The position numbers and the translations under genes were made by a program. Shown one piece after another: positions 34,462 to 46,279 of a stretch of 64,000 bases of DNA; positions within the stretch are counted from its first letter, which is position 1; each line of letters begins with the position of its first letter. Below the pieces are notes generated by a model that did no database searches, had not been told where the DNA came from, and saw only the letters and a program-made list of their open reading frames with translations. The DNA lies in assembly GCA_028286395.1 (NCBI GenBank), contig JAQBRS010000005.1, positions 186,001 to 250,000 on the forward strand, given 5' to 3'. Origin of the DNA: Candidatus Saccharimonadota bacterium (GTDB lineage: Bacteria > Patescibacteriota > Saccharimonadia > Saccharimonadales > Saccharimonadaceae).

Positions 34462-36138
34462 TTAGTACTGTGGAGCTGCGATGTAGTTAATCTTGGTTGT
34501 GTAGATACCAGCTGGTGTCGTCGCCGCGATATTCGCAATGTAACGAACCTTGGCTGTCACACAGTCGACAACACTTGCGCTTTCAGAAGCGATAGGGGTT
34601 GGGACAGTGTTCGATGTTGGGTCAAAGGCAAACTTAGCAGTTGTAGATGGGCCATAGTCGGTCGCGTTTACAACTCCTGCACCTTGATCGTACTGTGCTT
34701 CAGGAGCTAGCGGAGCTAGTTTTGGAGCGTGGTAACCAGTGAGGAGCGCTGTGTCAGTTGCGACACTTGCATCAACACCATTTGTTCCGTTGTCTGCACC
34801 ATTTTCGTAAACCTTACCTGATGTTTCCTCGGTGTTGTAGTTAACACCGTAAGTCGCAGTAGGTGTATTAGCTGCAATCGTTCCGTTTGCAAGAGCAAGA
34901 CCAAACTGTGGCGTTCCAAGTAGTGGTGATGTTGCTGTTGTGCCGATTGGAGCGATTTCGTCGCCTACAGTGTTCTTAAGAGTCACACCAGAGTAGTAAA
35001 CTGTTGCACCAGCACTAGAGTTTGAGCTCAGACGCCAGTACGAGTGAGTACTGTAGGTCTTATCTGTTCGTAGGGAGTTCTCTGCAGATTGGTCACCTAG
35101 TTGTAGGGTGTTCACAATAGCAGAGCTTGAGTCCATTGATTTGAGTATAGGGTCACACTGACCGTGGCTCAACTTACCGCTAGCAGTATAGAACTGACTT
35201 GCGGTTGTACCGTCACTTGCGAGTGTGTATGGGTCAACCGTACCAACCGAGAAGTCCATGGTTTCCAGAACCTTCGTTTGGATTTCAATTGATTGGTTCA
35301 TCACGTTTGCGACAGTCACACCACCGTCGATAAGTGTCGTATCGTCAAGTGTTGTGTCATCATTGTAGTCGTTAATCTTGACGAAGAACGCACCCGCGCC
35401 TGGGTTTGTGATGTAGTTAGTATTTGTACCAAAGAAGATAATTCTTACTGCTTGCGCTGAGGTCAATGACTCACCAGTAGTGTTTGCAAGTGTAATGAAG
35501 TTATTTGCGCCCGTTGCAGTACCGGCACCAATAGTACCGTCTTCTTTAGGAACAGCCCCCATTGTCCAGCCACCGCTGTAAGTCCATGTACCGGCAACAT
35601 CTTTCATAACAACAAAGTTACCTTGGCTGTTATCAAGTGCTGGAAGGGCTACAGGTGATCGGTTAGGGATACCTGTTGTTGAGTCAATTACGGCAGAGAA
35701 GTTACCACTGGTAACCTCTGAAGGGGTTGAAGTGACAACATTCAAGTCACTCGTTTTTCCAGAAACACTATCTGCGTTTCGTACACCTAAACTATGCCCG
35801 TTATTACCTGGTGACATACAGTTGCCAGCAGACGTTGTACAATACTGGAACGTAAACGCTTTAATTGTAGCCGTGCTACTTACATTAAATGAAAACGTAT
35901 TTCCCGTTTGTTTACCGTTCGCACCACTATTTGGTTGTGCGTACGTTGCATTTCCTGATCCGTCCTTAAAATCCCAACCCGGTGACGAGCTTGATAGCGT
36001 CAAGCTACGATTGGTGAGCGGATTCAACGCGTCTGCGAAGGTAAGCGATGCTGGCGCTATTGCTGCTGCCACGACGGCAAGCGCTGCACCAAGCATCGTC
36101 CCACGACGGACGATTGACTTGAGTTTTAGTGTACTCAT
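34462..36138 (-). CDS. Large secreted surface protein, C-terminal PAGIYTTK module
   Basis: 558 residues, signal peptide to about 35 (FADALNPL after it). Opens with RSLTLSSSSPGWDFKDGSG, related to RSIALSSSSADASS in the protein at 29901. The body is beta-rich with a few Cys pairs (QYCTTSAGNC). The tail VRYIANIAATTPAGIYTTKI then NYIAAPQY is the family module. TTGCAT-18-TAAAAT with TGG extension and AAGGAGAA before ATG suggest strong expression, so this may be the major subunit of the layer or appendage. Function is inferred only from context. Confidence 0.72.
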   Translation of the reverse strand: MSTLKLKSIVRRGTMLGAALAVVAAAIAPASLTFADALNPLTNRSLTLSSSSPGWDFKDGSGNATYAQPNSGANGKQTGNTFSFNVSSTATIKAFTFQYCTTSAGNCMSPGNNGHSLGVRNADSVSGKTSDLNVVTSTPSEVTSGNFSAVIDSTTGIPNRSPVALPALDNSQGNFVVMKDVAGTWTYSGGWTMGAVPKEDGTIGAGTATGANNFITLANTTGESLTSAQAVRIIFFGTNTNYITNPGAGAFFVKINDYNDDTTLDDTTLIDGGVTVANVMNQSIEIQTKVLETMDFSVGTVDPYTLASDGTTASQFYTASGKLSHGQCDPILKSMDSSSAIVNTLQLGDQSAENSLRTDKTYSTHSYWRLSSNSSAGATVYYSGVTLKNTVGDEIAPIGTTATSPLLGTPQFGLALANGTIAANTPTATYGVNYNTEETSGKVYENGADNGTNGVDASVATDTALLTGYHAPKLAPLAPEAQYDQGAGVVNATDYGPSTTAKFAFDPTSNTVPTPIASESASVVDCVTAKVRYIANIAATTPAGIYTTKINYIAAPQY

Positions 36139-36189
36139 ATTTCTCCTTATTTTTGTTTTTTTAGCCCTTACTACAAGGGGTACATGCGC

Positions 36190-36219
36190 ATTTTACCACT
36201 AACGGTATGGGCGATGCAA
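36190..36219 (-). promoter_or_regulatory. Promoter TTGCAT-18-TAAAAT, extended -10
   Basis: TGG directly precedes TAAAAT. Leader of about 45 nt with SD AAGGAG for the 558-residue surface protein. Confidence 0.6.
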
Positions 36220-36280
36220 TAGTGTTGTAAAAGTTATCCACAGGTTTTTATAAGCTTTGAATGATATAAGTGCGACAAAG

Positions 36281-37012
36281 CTAATACACGGGGATAACAA
36301 TGGCTGCAAAATCAGCCGAGTAATGCCCCGCCGGCGTCGCACTCGAAACGTTCACGACCATACTAATGGTGTAATCGGTCTGACCCGATTCAGTCAAACT
36401 GTGGGCAATATTATCACCACTGACATACTTAAACAGGTTTGGCGTATTGTAATCAGGATAGGCTGTTCCAAAGGCTACCTGATCAGCGGGTGTCTGAAGC
36501 GCGGCAGCACCGATAGCCGGACTCGTATTTGCGGTGGCATTTAACGCAAACTGCTCCGTGCCAGGAACTGAGAGACTAGGCGTTGCTGATGTCGCTAGAT
36601 GGTGGGTACCATACTTGGGTGAATCACCGACAATCTGCAGAATGTATCCACCACTTAAATAATTGCGAACTCGAACAGTCATCGTTTTGGAAGAGGTTTT
36701 TTCAGGGCTCAGGATACCGAGGTCCGATTGACCTGAGTCGACGATCACCTCAAGGAGGGGCTCAGTGCTTCCTGTTGCCCCGAAGGCCGCAGTACTTGCC
36801 TGGGGCGTTGTCGTATCACCCAAAGAAGCCTGGGCACAATACGTAGCCGAACAACTCTGCCCCGTTGATCCAGCACTAAACTGTGTTTCGGTTACCTGGT
36901 AATGTGTCGAGCTAGAAGTCAGCGCAAAGGCAGTCCCCGTTCCTCCGCATACAGCAACAAACACTGCTAACAGTAGTAAGTGCACGTATCTCGAAGGTCT
37001 CCATTTCCGCAT
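36281..37012 (-). CDS. Secreted surface protein, C-terminal PAGHYSAD module
   Basis: 243 residues. Signal peptide to about 30 (TAFALTSS). One close cysteine pair (SCSATYC). Contains SVPGTEQFALNATANTSPAI ... FKYVSGDNIAHS, parallel to the protein at 33262, and ends TPAGHYSADFAAIVIPVY. A TATAAT lies 14 nt before ATG. Smallest member of the module family in the window. Confidence 0.7.
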   Translation of the reverse strand: MRKWRPSRYVHLLLLAVFVAVCGGTGTAFALTSSSTHYQVTETQFSAGSTGQSCSATYCAQASLGDTTTPQASTAAFGATGSTEPLLEVIVDSGQSDLGILSPEKTSSKTMTVRVRNYLSGGYILQIVGDSPKYGTHHLATSATPSLSVPGTEQFALNATANTSPAIGAAALQTPADQVAFGTAYPDYNTPNLFKYVSGDNIAHSLTESGQTDYTISMVVNVSSATPAGHYSADFAAIVIPVY

Positions 37013-37105
37013 AAGCTTTATGTGGCATTATAGCATCTATGGACCCCTACCGTCACGCTGGTAAGCACTAGTATCACGCTGTTAAATATAGTAAGCTAAA
37101 GCGAA

Positions 37106-38116
37106 ATGGAACCTGATAAAAAATCCCCAGAGGCCCTTGAAGACCAGAAACCATCGGAAGAGCCGGTGGCTCCGTCTGATGCACTGAGCCGAACGCCGGA
37201 GGATCTTGAAGAAGAAGTAAAAGCGAGCGTTGATCCGAACGCACCGAAAGCTCCAGAGGTTAAGAAAGTTTCAGCCTTCAAGCGCATCTTCAAAAAGGTG
37301 AATATCTATTTCTTGATATTTATCCTCGTCGTTATCATTGCTGCGGTCATTGCGATCGTCAACTACCTAAATAGCCAAAAAGCGCCCGTCGTTCCATCGA
37401 CAGCAACACAGACATTATCAACTGACGCACTGAAGCAACTCGCAAATACCGACACAACCGTCGGCGACTCAACGCAAACTTTGACCATTCAAGGAAATGC
37501 CATTATTACAGGTCAAACACTGGCACGCGGAAACCTGAATGTTGCAGGTAACTTTCAAACAGGCGGAAGCATTACTGCACCAAGCCTCACCATTTCTGGA
37601 ACAACGAACTTAGGTCAAGCACAAGTCAACAGCCTGCAAGTTGCAACCAATACCGCTATTCAAGGATCAACAACACTTCGTGACTTAAGCGTTGCGGGAA
37701 CGTCGACATTCAGTGGTCCGATGACAGCTTCGCAGATTACCGTTACGAAACTTATTATTGCCGGCAACGGTGTCTTACAAGTTCCAAATCACATTAGCTT
37801 TACTGGCACGTCACCGAGTCGTACCATTAACACTAGCGTCCTAGGTAACGGTGGAACCCTCAACCTTAGCGGATCGGATACTGCAGGAACGATTAACATT
37901 ACGAGTGGTAACAATCCAACGCCTGGCTGTTTCGCGCAAATTAACTTCCAACAGGCCTACACGAGTCAACCTCGCGTCATTGTCAGTCCGGTTGGCGCAG
38001 CGGCGGGACAAACAGAATTTTACGTTACCCGTAGCACAACTAGCTTTAGTATTTGTACGGCCAACGCAGCACCAGCTAACCAAACCTTTGGCTACGACTA
38101 CTTCATCACAAACTAG
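37106..38116 (+). CDS. Membrane-anchored fibre-type surface protein
   Basis: 336 residues. Cytoplasmic N-terminus of about 65 residues rich in Glu, Pro and Lys, one span (about 68-90, IYFLIFILVVIIAAVIAIV), then a run of short repeats with the look of tail-fibre or head-fibre beta structure (TIQGNAIITGQTLARGNLNV, then TSTFSGPMTAS), and a C-terminal head with GCFAQINFQ and SFSICTAN. Type II membrane topology, fibre outside. It converges on the F1-like epsilon gene with only 3 bp between. Confidence 0.75.
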   Translation: MEPDKKSPEALEDQKPSEEPVAPSDALSRTPEDLEEEVKASVDPNAPKAPEVKKVSAFKRIFKKVNIYFLIFILVVIIAAVIAIVNYLNSQKAPVVPSTATQTLSTDALKQLANTDTTVGDSTQTLTIQGNAIITGQTLARGNLNVAGNFQTGGSITAPSLTISGTTNLGQAQVNSLQVATNTAIQGSTTLRDLSVAGTSTFSGPMTASQITVTKLIIAGNGVLQVPNHISFTGTSPSRTINTSVLGNGGTLNLSGSDTAGTINITSGNNPTPGCFAQINFQQAYTSQPRVIVSPVGAAAGQTEFYVTRSTTSFSICTANAAPANQTFGYDYFITN

Positions 38117-38119
38117 AAT

Positions 38120-38436
38120 TTAAACGTCAACGAATACAGTGACACTATCGGCTTTGACGTGCATCAGAGCGCGTGAAATCTTAATCACCTGTTCGCCATT
38201 TGGTGTTTGGATCTTTAATTCACAAGGAACCAGCATACACAAGAAGTTATGGTGATGTGGCAAGATATCAAATGGACCCGTTTCGTTAACAGCGCTAATG
38301 CTGTAGCCAGCGCCTTCGTAGTAAACCTTAAACGGCGCGTACACCTTAACTGCGATGGTGGGCTTCTTTGGATCAATGGCGGCAGCTAATGCTTGATCTT
38401 CAGTCTGGGGTGTAGCTGGAGTTTCAGCGTCAGCCA

Positions 38437-38437
<1 letters not shown>
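38120..38437 (-). CDS. F1-like ATPase epsilon subunit, N-domain only
   Basis: 105 residues. After a Pro/Ala/Glu-rich start it matches the epsilon beta sandwich: GPFDILPHHHNFLCMLVPCE corresponds to the canonical G-x-x-x-ILPGHAPLLTAL-PGE, and SVTVFVDV is the last strand. The two C-terminal helices that regulate canonical F1 are absent. Epsilon binds gamma and the c ring at the foot of the rotor. Last gene of the seven-gene operon; its start overlaps the beta stop. Confidence 0.75.
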
Positions 38438-40696
<2,259 letters not shown>

Positions 40697-40700
<4 letters not shown>

Positions 40701-42325
40701 TTCTTTGCTGCCTCCTGAATAGCATGCTCGACGCTTACGACTGCTTTGTCGGTAATTTGTACGTCCCTCGTGCCATCATCTTTGCTTGACACTGGCTTAG
40801 CAGCTGTTTCTGCGGCCGTGGCTTCATCAGTCTGACGCCTCTTCTCTTCATCGGCCTTCGCTGCTTTTTCGATAGCGGCTTTCTTGACCTCATCGATCGT
40901 CATGACCTCCGCTTTCAGTTGCGCTTCAAGCTCATCATAATTGCCCTTCATATCCTTGTCTTCTTGCAGCTTCGGTGCGTATTCATGCACCTTTTCCTTC
41001 AATAGTTCAACGTTGATAATTTCTTCAGGACTGCTTTTAAGCACGATGCCCATAAGGAATTGCTGTTCAGCAAAACTATATGTTTCACCAATACCCTGAT
41101 TCATCAATTTAAAGAGCACTTTACCCTTGTCGTAATCAGCCTGAGCTTGTGGGCTTAGTTCAGTACCGAAGTGGGCGTACTCTTCAGCCGTTCGATATCC
41201 AGCCAGGGTCAAGTTAAGTTTGTCGGCAAATCCCTTTTGTCGTTTGTTCTGGCCAACACCACCAACACGTGTCACCGACAAGGCCGTACTCACCGCTGGA
41301 CGCATGGTATCCTTGAAAATTTTCTCATCTAAAATCCACTGCCCGTCAGTAATTGACATGATGTTGGTTGGCAGATAGGCAGTAATGTCACCGCCCGGCG
41401 CATAGACAATTGGAACAAGCGTTTGGCTGGCGTGATTTGATTCTGTCTTCCCGCCACGCTCCAACAAACTAGAGTGCGTGTAGAACATGTCACCAGGGTA
41501 TGAGTCACGGCCTGGCGATACACCTGCGATCAGTGAGATTTCACGATACGCCTGGGCGTGTGCTGTCAGGTCATCGTAGATCACCAATGTGTCCATGTTG
41601 AGTTGATGCCAGAAATATTCACCATGCGCCGCACCAACGTAGGGCACGAGGTATGTAAGGATCAGCGATTCAAACGAGTTAGACACGACAACAACAGCCT
41701 TTTTGAGCGCATCATTTTTTTCCAGAGTACTGACAAGTTCCGCAACGTCGTGCTGACGTTTCGCAATCAATACATAGATGACAGTAATATCAGTGTTTTT
41801 CTGGTTGATAGCCACCGATGCGGCAAGCGCCGTCTTGCCGACCTTACTGTCACCAAGCATGGCCATACGCTGTCCACGCGCCAGTGAATATTCAAGGTCA
41901 AGAATTGTCACGCCAGTTTCAACCGGGGTATCGAGCAGTTCGCGTTCATAAAGCATCGGCGCAGAGTGAAAAACGTCCCACTCTTGGTCGGCAACGATTT
42001 CTCCCTTGCCATCAATCGGCTCGCCAAATACGTTAACGACGCGCCCGATGAAATTTTTACCAACGGGGACCATAATGTCACGTGCTTCGATAACACACAC
42101 TCCGCCGATACGGAGCGGTGAAGGATCAAGCTTCATCACCACGACGTGATCTTCAAGGACTTGGTGAACATAGCCCCGAGTTTCATCGTCAAACCGTACC
42201 GTCGCGTGAACGTTTGTCGGCTGCAGTCCTCGTACACTCACCATGAATGAATCAATACCAATAATCTCGCCGACGGGATTGCCTGCGTTAACGAGCTTTT
42301 CAAAGGCTTTAATTGCTGCTGGCAC
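40697..42325 (-). CDS. F1-like ATPase alpha subunit with C-terminal extension
   Basis: 542 residues, GTG start. P-loop GDSKVGKTA (158-166) replaces GDRQTGKTA. YDDLTAHAQAYREISLI and PGDMFYTHSSLLERGGK are alpha hallmarks, and the arginine finger is kept in LSVTRVGG. So the alpha/beta catalytic interface looks functional. A Lys/Glu/Ala-rich helical extension of roughly 70 residues follows the normal end. The start overlaps the delta-like gene by 17 nt. Confidence 0.87.
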
Positions 42326-42830
42326 GAAGTGTCTCCAGTTCCTTTACGAGTTCACCGCGTTGGCCTGCGAGGACCGCGCGCAGACTCATGTCGTGGACAT
42401 GGTTTGGTGTACGCACATAGACACCTGCAACAAGCGCTGGTTGAACGCCATCCGCAATCAGCGCTTGAGGGTGAAGTGACTCCCGCACCCATTTCGTAAG
42501 CTGTGCGAGACTTTCGTGATCCGCAGGGGAAGCAAAAGTCATGTGAATAATCGGTGCCTTATCTTTTAAGAGACGAAGCTGTTTGATAAGGTCGGCACGA
42601 TCACCGCTACCAGCTAGCGTGAGTTGGTTTTGTGATAAGAACTCTGCCAGTCCGTCAGATAATGCAGGAATAGCTGTTTCAGCTCCGCCTGCCTTAATGC
42701 GAACCTCCGCAGTCGTCATGGCATTATCGACCCACTCAATTTCAGTGACGAGACGGGATACGTCAACATGACTCACGACGCGAGATGGCAAGACAAAGTT
42801 TTCATGTGTTTTTACTTCGGTGTCGCTCAT
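42309..42830 (-). CDS. Delta-like subunit of F1-like ATPase
   Basis: 173 residues. The C-terminal half (about 90-165) matches the delta C-terminal domain: IIHMTFASPADHESLAQLTK, then PALVAGVYVRTPNHVHDMSL, close to the canonical ALIGGV-x-V-x-x-G-x-x-VIDGSV. The N-terminal part does not look like the usual six-helix delta domain that caps F1. Delta joins alpha to the peripheral stalk. It overlaps the coiled-coil gene by four bases (ATGA). Confidence 0.65.
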   Translation of the reverse strand: MSDTEVKTHENFVLPSRVVSHVDVSRLVTEIEWVDNAMTTAEVRIKAGGAETAIPALSDGLAEFLSQNQLTLAGSGDRADLIKQLRLLKDKAPIIHMTFASPADHESLAQLTKWVRESLHPQALIADGVQPALVAGVYVRTPNHVHDMSLRAVLAGQRGELVKELETLRASSN

Positions 42831-43582
42831 AGTTTCATATCGTCCAAAAGCGCTTGTTTGTTTGCTTCCATTTGCTGAATAATCGCCGGTAGCTGTGCCT
42901 TTAAGTCATACTGCTCGCTCAACGCACCAAGTAGGTAGTGTTCAATAACCTGCGCCATATTGCCTTCGAAAGCTTTCATTAATGATTCTTCTTGGGTTGC
43001 GATCTTTTTCTCGAGAGTAGCAGTCAGTTGTTCATTCTGGTCCTTCAACTCGTCAACGCTGCGATTGAGTGATTCCAGCGCAGAAGCATTGGCTTCTTTA
43101 ATTGAAGTCATGTTTTTCATGTTTTCCTGGAATGAATTTTCTAACATCAAACTTTGATTAGCAATGCTCTTTTGAAGTGTCGTACCGAGTTGTTTATGCT
43201 GTTCTTCCAAAGTCGCAGCGCTCTTCGTGAGAGATTCAAGAGCCACGTCTTGCGCCTCGTTAGCAGCTTTAGCAAATGCTGCAAACTGGCCATCGAGCTG
43301 TTTTGTGATGTGTTCTTTAAGGTCAACCGTGAGGTGAGCGATGGACGCATCAAGCTGCTCGGCTGTGCGTGTTTTGAGATCAGCACTAATCGCTTCAGAA
43401 GCATCATCAAGATCTTGTTTGAAAATAACAACATTCTCTTGAATAACCTTCTCAAAATACAAACGAGCATGATCGCGAATTTCTACGCGGAAAGCTTCAT
43501 CGAAGAAATTTTTCTCATTCTCAAAGACCTCAACCATAGGCGGCTTCTTGTCAGAGTGCTGTTTATGTTGGAATAGTCCCAC
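42827..43582 (-). CDS. Soluble coiled-coil protein in the b-subunit position
   Basis: 251 residues, GTG start. Almost entirely helical: heptad-like patterns run from about 50 to 210 (for example ALESLTKSAATLEEQHKQL, then ALESLNRSVDELKDQNEQL, an internal near-repeat). No hydrophobic segment of membrane length exists, unlike F0 b, which has an N-terminal span. Position between the c-like and delta-like genes suggests a peripheral stalk that is soluble or anchored by another protein. It begins 26 nt after the c-like stop. Confidence 0.7.
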   Translation of the reverse strand: MGLFQHKQHSDKKPPMVEVFENEKNFFDEAFRVEIRDHARLYFEKVIQENVVIFKQDLDDASEAISADLKTRTAEQLDASIAHLTVDLKEHITKQLDGQFAAFAKAANEAQDVALESLTKSAATLEEQHKQLGTTLQKSIANQSLMLENSFQENMKNMTSIKEANASALESLNRSVDELKDQNEQLTATLEKKIATQEESLMKAFEGNMAQVIEHYLLGALSEQYDLKAQLPAIIQQMEANKQALLDDMKL

Positions 43583-43608
43583 GTTCGTTTAACCCACCTT
43601 CATTTGCA

Positions 43609-44451
43609 TCATAGCTTCAGTAGTAAATATACCGCAAATAAGCCAATAATTAAAATGAGTATACTCGTTAATATTATCTGTAATAAGGCTCTGAAAATTG
43701 ACCGTTTCGACATTGGGTTACGTCCGATCGAGATCACTCCGCTACGTACCCCTGAATAAAGGATAGCGATGGCAGAGATGATGCTGATCGCCGTAATTGC
43801 CATACTGAGGTAAATCCGGATTGGGCTCACTTGCTTTTCAGCGATGGCAACTCCAATTCGTTCAAGAAACGGTGGGACATCGACCTTGGTCGTCTTTTCA
43901 TTCGGATTATGCTGAATGTTCACTGTCACGGGAATGAGTCCCAGTGCCACCGTTTTGGTCGTCTTGCCCGTTGTATCTTTTAGAGTCGTTGTGCCGACTG
44001 TCACACCCTTGCCGTCAAACGCACTAGCAGCACGACCAAAGACTGTTTTCTCATCCGTGCCAGCCTTCATGCCCACACCATTTAGTGATGAAAGGGTAAT
44101 GTAATCACCGACCACAATTGGACCAGCCTCGGTGCTGACCAGAACATTGTAAGTTCCTGATACCGCCACGAAGACTTCGTTCTTTAGTGCATCGTTTGAG
44201 GAGGAAACGAGTAATTGCGTTCGATCAACTGTGACGCCGAACATGTTATCGAGCTGCGCTTGCGTCGATACTTTAACAGTATTTCCATTCTTGCTATCCA
44301 ACTGAACAATCGTTCCGTTATCGAGCGCAGAGTCCGCAGCATACCCTTGGACATTTCCACCCCCGTAGGTCGCAGCTGAAACAGGCAAAGACGTGGTCGC
44401 GACCACACCGATGACGATCGCCAAACTAAGAATAATTCGTGATACTTTCAC
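43609..44451 (-). CDS. Secreted-domain protein ending in an F0 c-subunit-like hairpin
   Basis: 280 residues, GTG start. Signal peptide 1-26 (SLPVSA end). An extracellular beta-rich domain at about 33-146 (GYAADSALDNGTIVQLDSKN, VSTEAGPIVVGDYITLSS, GVGMKA) resembles the C-terminal head domain of CPR fibre proteins. Then two spans: about 212-234 and 253-278, joined by SGVRSGVISIGRNPMSKRS. GRNP (243-246) equals the c-subunit polar-loop motif R-Q/N-P, with c-like topology (both ends outside, loop inside). The ion-binding Asp/Glu of span 2 is absent; Ser263/Thr262 occupy that place. First gene of the operon, where atpE would be. Confidence 0.7.
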   Translation of the reverse strand: MKVSRIILSLAIVIGVVATTSLPVSAATYGGGNVQGYAADSALDNGTIVQLDSKNGNTVKVSTQAQLDNMFGVTVDRTQLLVSSSNDALKNEVFVAVSGTYNVLVSTEAGPIVVGDYITLSSLNGVGMKAGTDEKTVFGRAASAFDGKGVTVGTTTLKDTTGKTTKTVALGLIPVTVNIQHNPNEKTTKVDVPPFLERIGVAIAEKQVSPIRIYLSMAITAISIISAIAILYSGVRSGVISIGRNPMSKRSIFRALLQIILTSILILIIGLFAVYLLLKL

Positions 44452-44626
44452 TGTTTATTTATGCTCCCTACCTCTTATCATGCGTCAGGTTAATTGTACC
44501 ATAACCACTATGTGTTCTTATCGGTTATTTTAGTTGTAGTCTCATCGTGTTTATGGTAGTATATCCACAAGCTTTGATGAACCACCACACGTCGAGTGAA
44601 ATAAACATTTATCCCTAAATAAACGG

Positions 44627-44632
44627 TATAAA
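44627..44632 (+). promoter_or_regulatory. -10 TATAAA of fibre-protein gene
   Basis: Ends 8 nt before ATG 44641. The 190-bp region back to 44451 also holds the divergent operon's promoter, probably an extended TGGTACAAT (44494-44502 region, minus strand), and leader GGTAGGGAG. Confidence 0.45.
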
Positions 44633-44640
44633 ACAAACAA

Positions 44641-46245
44641 ATGACTGTGTGGTTCACCTCCCTCACTATTTTTAATCGCCGGTATGCATTGCGTGTAGCA
44701 ATGATACTTGCCCTATGTGTTGCTTTAACTACAACGCTGTTATTTGGTATTATTTCACAACCTACGCACGCGCTTGCGGGCACGAATAGTACGATCAGTT
44801 TCCAGGGGCGACTCCTTGATGCCAGTGGCTACGTTGTTCCAGACGGCAACTACAACATCCAATTTAAGATTTATCAAGATGGAACAGGCACCGCAACAGG
44901 TAATCCCGACGGAACGCTAAAATGGACCGAGAACTATGTCAACAATGGTGGCACTAGTGGTGTTCAGGTGAAGAACGGTTACCTTTCGGTCAACCTTGGT
45001 GAAAGGACACCATTCGGTACCAGCGTCGATTGGAACCAAGATACCTTGTGGCTGTCGATGAACATCGCTGGCTCATCGACCAGCTGTACGACCTTTGGTA
45101 GCTCACCCTGCGTATCCGACGGCGAAATGCTTCCAATGAAGCGACTGACTGCGTCACCGTATGCAATCAACTCTGGCATGCTTGGTGGTATTACCTCTGA
45201 CGGATTTATCCAAAACACGACTTCCGTGCAAACAGCCAGCCTCAATATCTCCGGAAGCGCTCAAGCGAATACGCTTCAAGGTAACACGAGCGTCATCTCA
45301 CCACTAATCGATAGCACGTCGTCGGGCACGTTAAACGTCGGAACGGTAACTGCTTCGACGATCAATATCGCAACGAATAATGCCGATCATACGATAAACA
45401 TCGGCACAGGAGGTGGAACGACCGCACAAACCGTCACGATTGGATCCACAACGGGCAGTGGTGGAACGACAATTCAAGGTGGTACTGGCGATGTTACGAT
45501 TACCTCCGGTGGTGCAACCAGCGCAACATTCAGTGGCACACAAGTAAAGATCGGGGATAATACAGGAACACCAACGCTACTGACACTCGATAGCGCAACA
45601 TCTGCGCCAACCGTCGACAGCTCAATGGTTGGGAGCATGTACTACGACACAACGCTTGGACAACTACAGTGTTACGAAGCTGAAGGCTGGGGTGCTTGTG
45701 CCGCAAGTCCTGACGACTTTATCACTATCAGCCCTGAATACAGCAATGCTGTTATGCACAATACCGGTACTGGTACGATGACTTCTGACCTTTGTTCTGA
45801 CGCATTGAATATCAATGACGGTAGTTCATCACAACCAACCATTTGTGGTACCGACGAAACCTACAACTACTACAACTGGACATCTTCACAAGTCACTAGC
45901 CAAGCCCGAAGCATCTACGTTACCTACCAATTGCCGACAAGCTTTAAGGGCTTCGTGTCTGGATCAACCTCACTCATGGGCCGAACTGACAGTTCTGATG
46001 CAGCCGTTTCTTACCAAGTCTACCGCAACAATTCTACGACTGGGCTCACGGCCTGTGGCTCAGTCGTTTCGGTCTCATCAGGAGCACAGACCACCTGGCA
46101 AAAAGGCACTGCAACCAGCACTTCTGACCCGGCAACCTGTAGCTTTGCCGCTGGAGACAGTATCGTCTTCAAGGTCAACCTGACGTCAGCGAACGATGCC
46201 AACGCCTACGCAAGTACACTTGGCTTCGCATTCAGCAACCACTAG
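44641..46245 (+). CDS. Secreted fibre-type surface protein
   Basis: 534 residues. N-terminal signal/anchor (about 17-38), then the CPR surface module beginning ISFQGRLLDASGYVVPDGNY and ending LTASPYAINSGMLGG. A repeat stretch follows with GTLNVGTVTASTINIATNN and TVTIGSTTGSGGTTIQGG (tail-fibre-like beta repeats), a stem ending MVGSMYYDTTLGQLQCYEAE, and a C-terminal cysteine-containing beta domain. Divergent from the F1-like operon, it is a candidate partner of the surface domain of the c-like protein. Confidence 0.75.
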   Translation: MTVWFTSLTIFNRRYALRVAMILALCVALTTTLLFGIISQPTHALAGTNSTISFQGRLLDASGYVVPDGNYNIQFKIYQDGTGTATGNPDGTLKWTENYVNNGGTSGVQVKNGYLSVNLGERTPFGTSVDWNQDTLWLSMNIAGSSTSCTTFGSSPCVSDGEMLPMKRLTASPYAINSGMLGGITSDGFIQNTTSVQTASLNISGSAQANTLQGNTSVISPLIDSTSSGTLNVGTVTASTINIATNNADHTINIGTGGGTTAQTVTIGSTTGSGGTTIQGGTGDVTITSGGATSATFSGTQVKIGDNTGTPTLLTLDSATSAPTVDSSMVGSMYYDTTLGQLQCYEAEGWGACAASPDDFITISPEYSNAVMHNTGTGTMTSDLCSDALNINDGSSSQPTICGTDETYNYYNWTSSQVTSQARSIYVTYQLPTSFKGFVSGSTSLMGRTDSSDAAVSYQVYRNNSTTGLTACGSVVSVSSGAQTTWQKGTATSTSDPATCSFAAGDSIVFKVNLTSANDANAYASTLGFAFSNH

Positions 46246-46279
46246 CACGACGACTCATCCCTGTTATACTAATTCCATA

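Noticed and set aside
28746-37012. WxL domains in the secreted proteins
   Set aside because: I looked for the W-x-L motifs near the C-termini and did not find them; only the neighbourhood resembles WxL loci.
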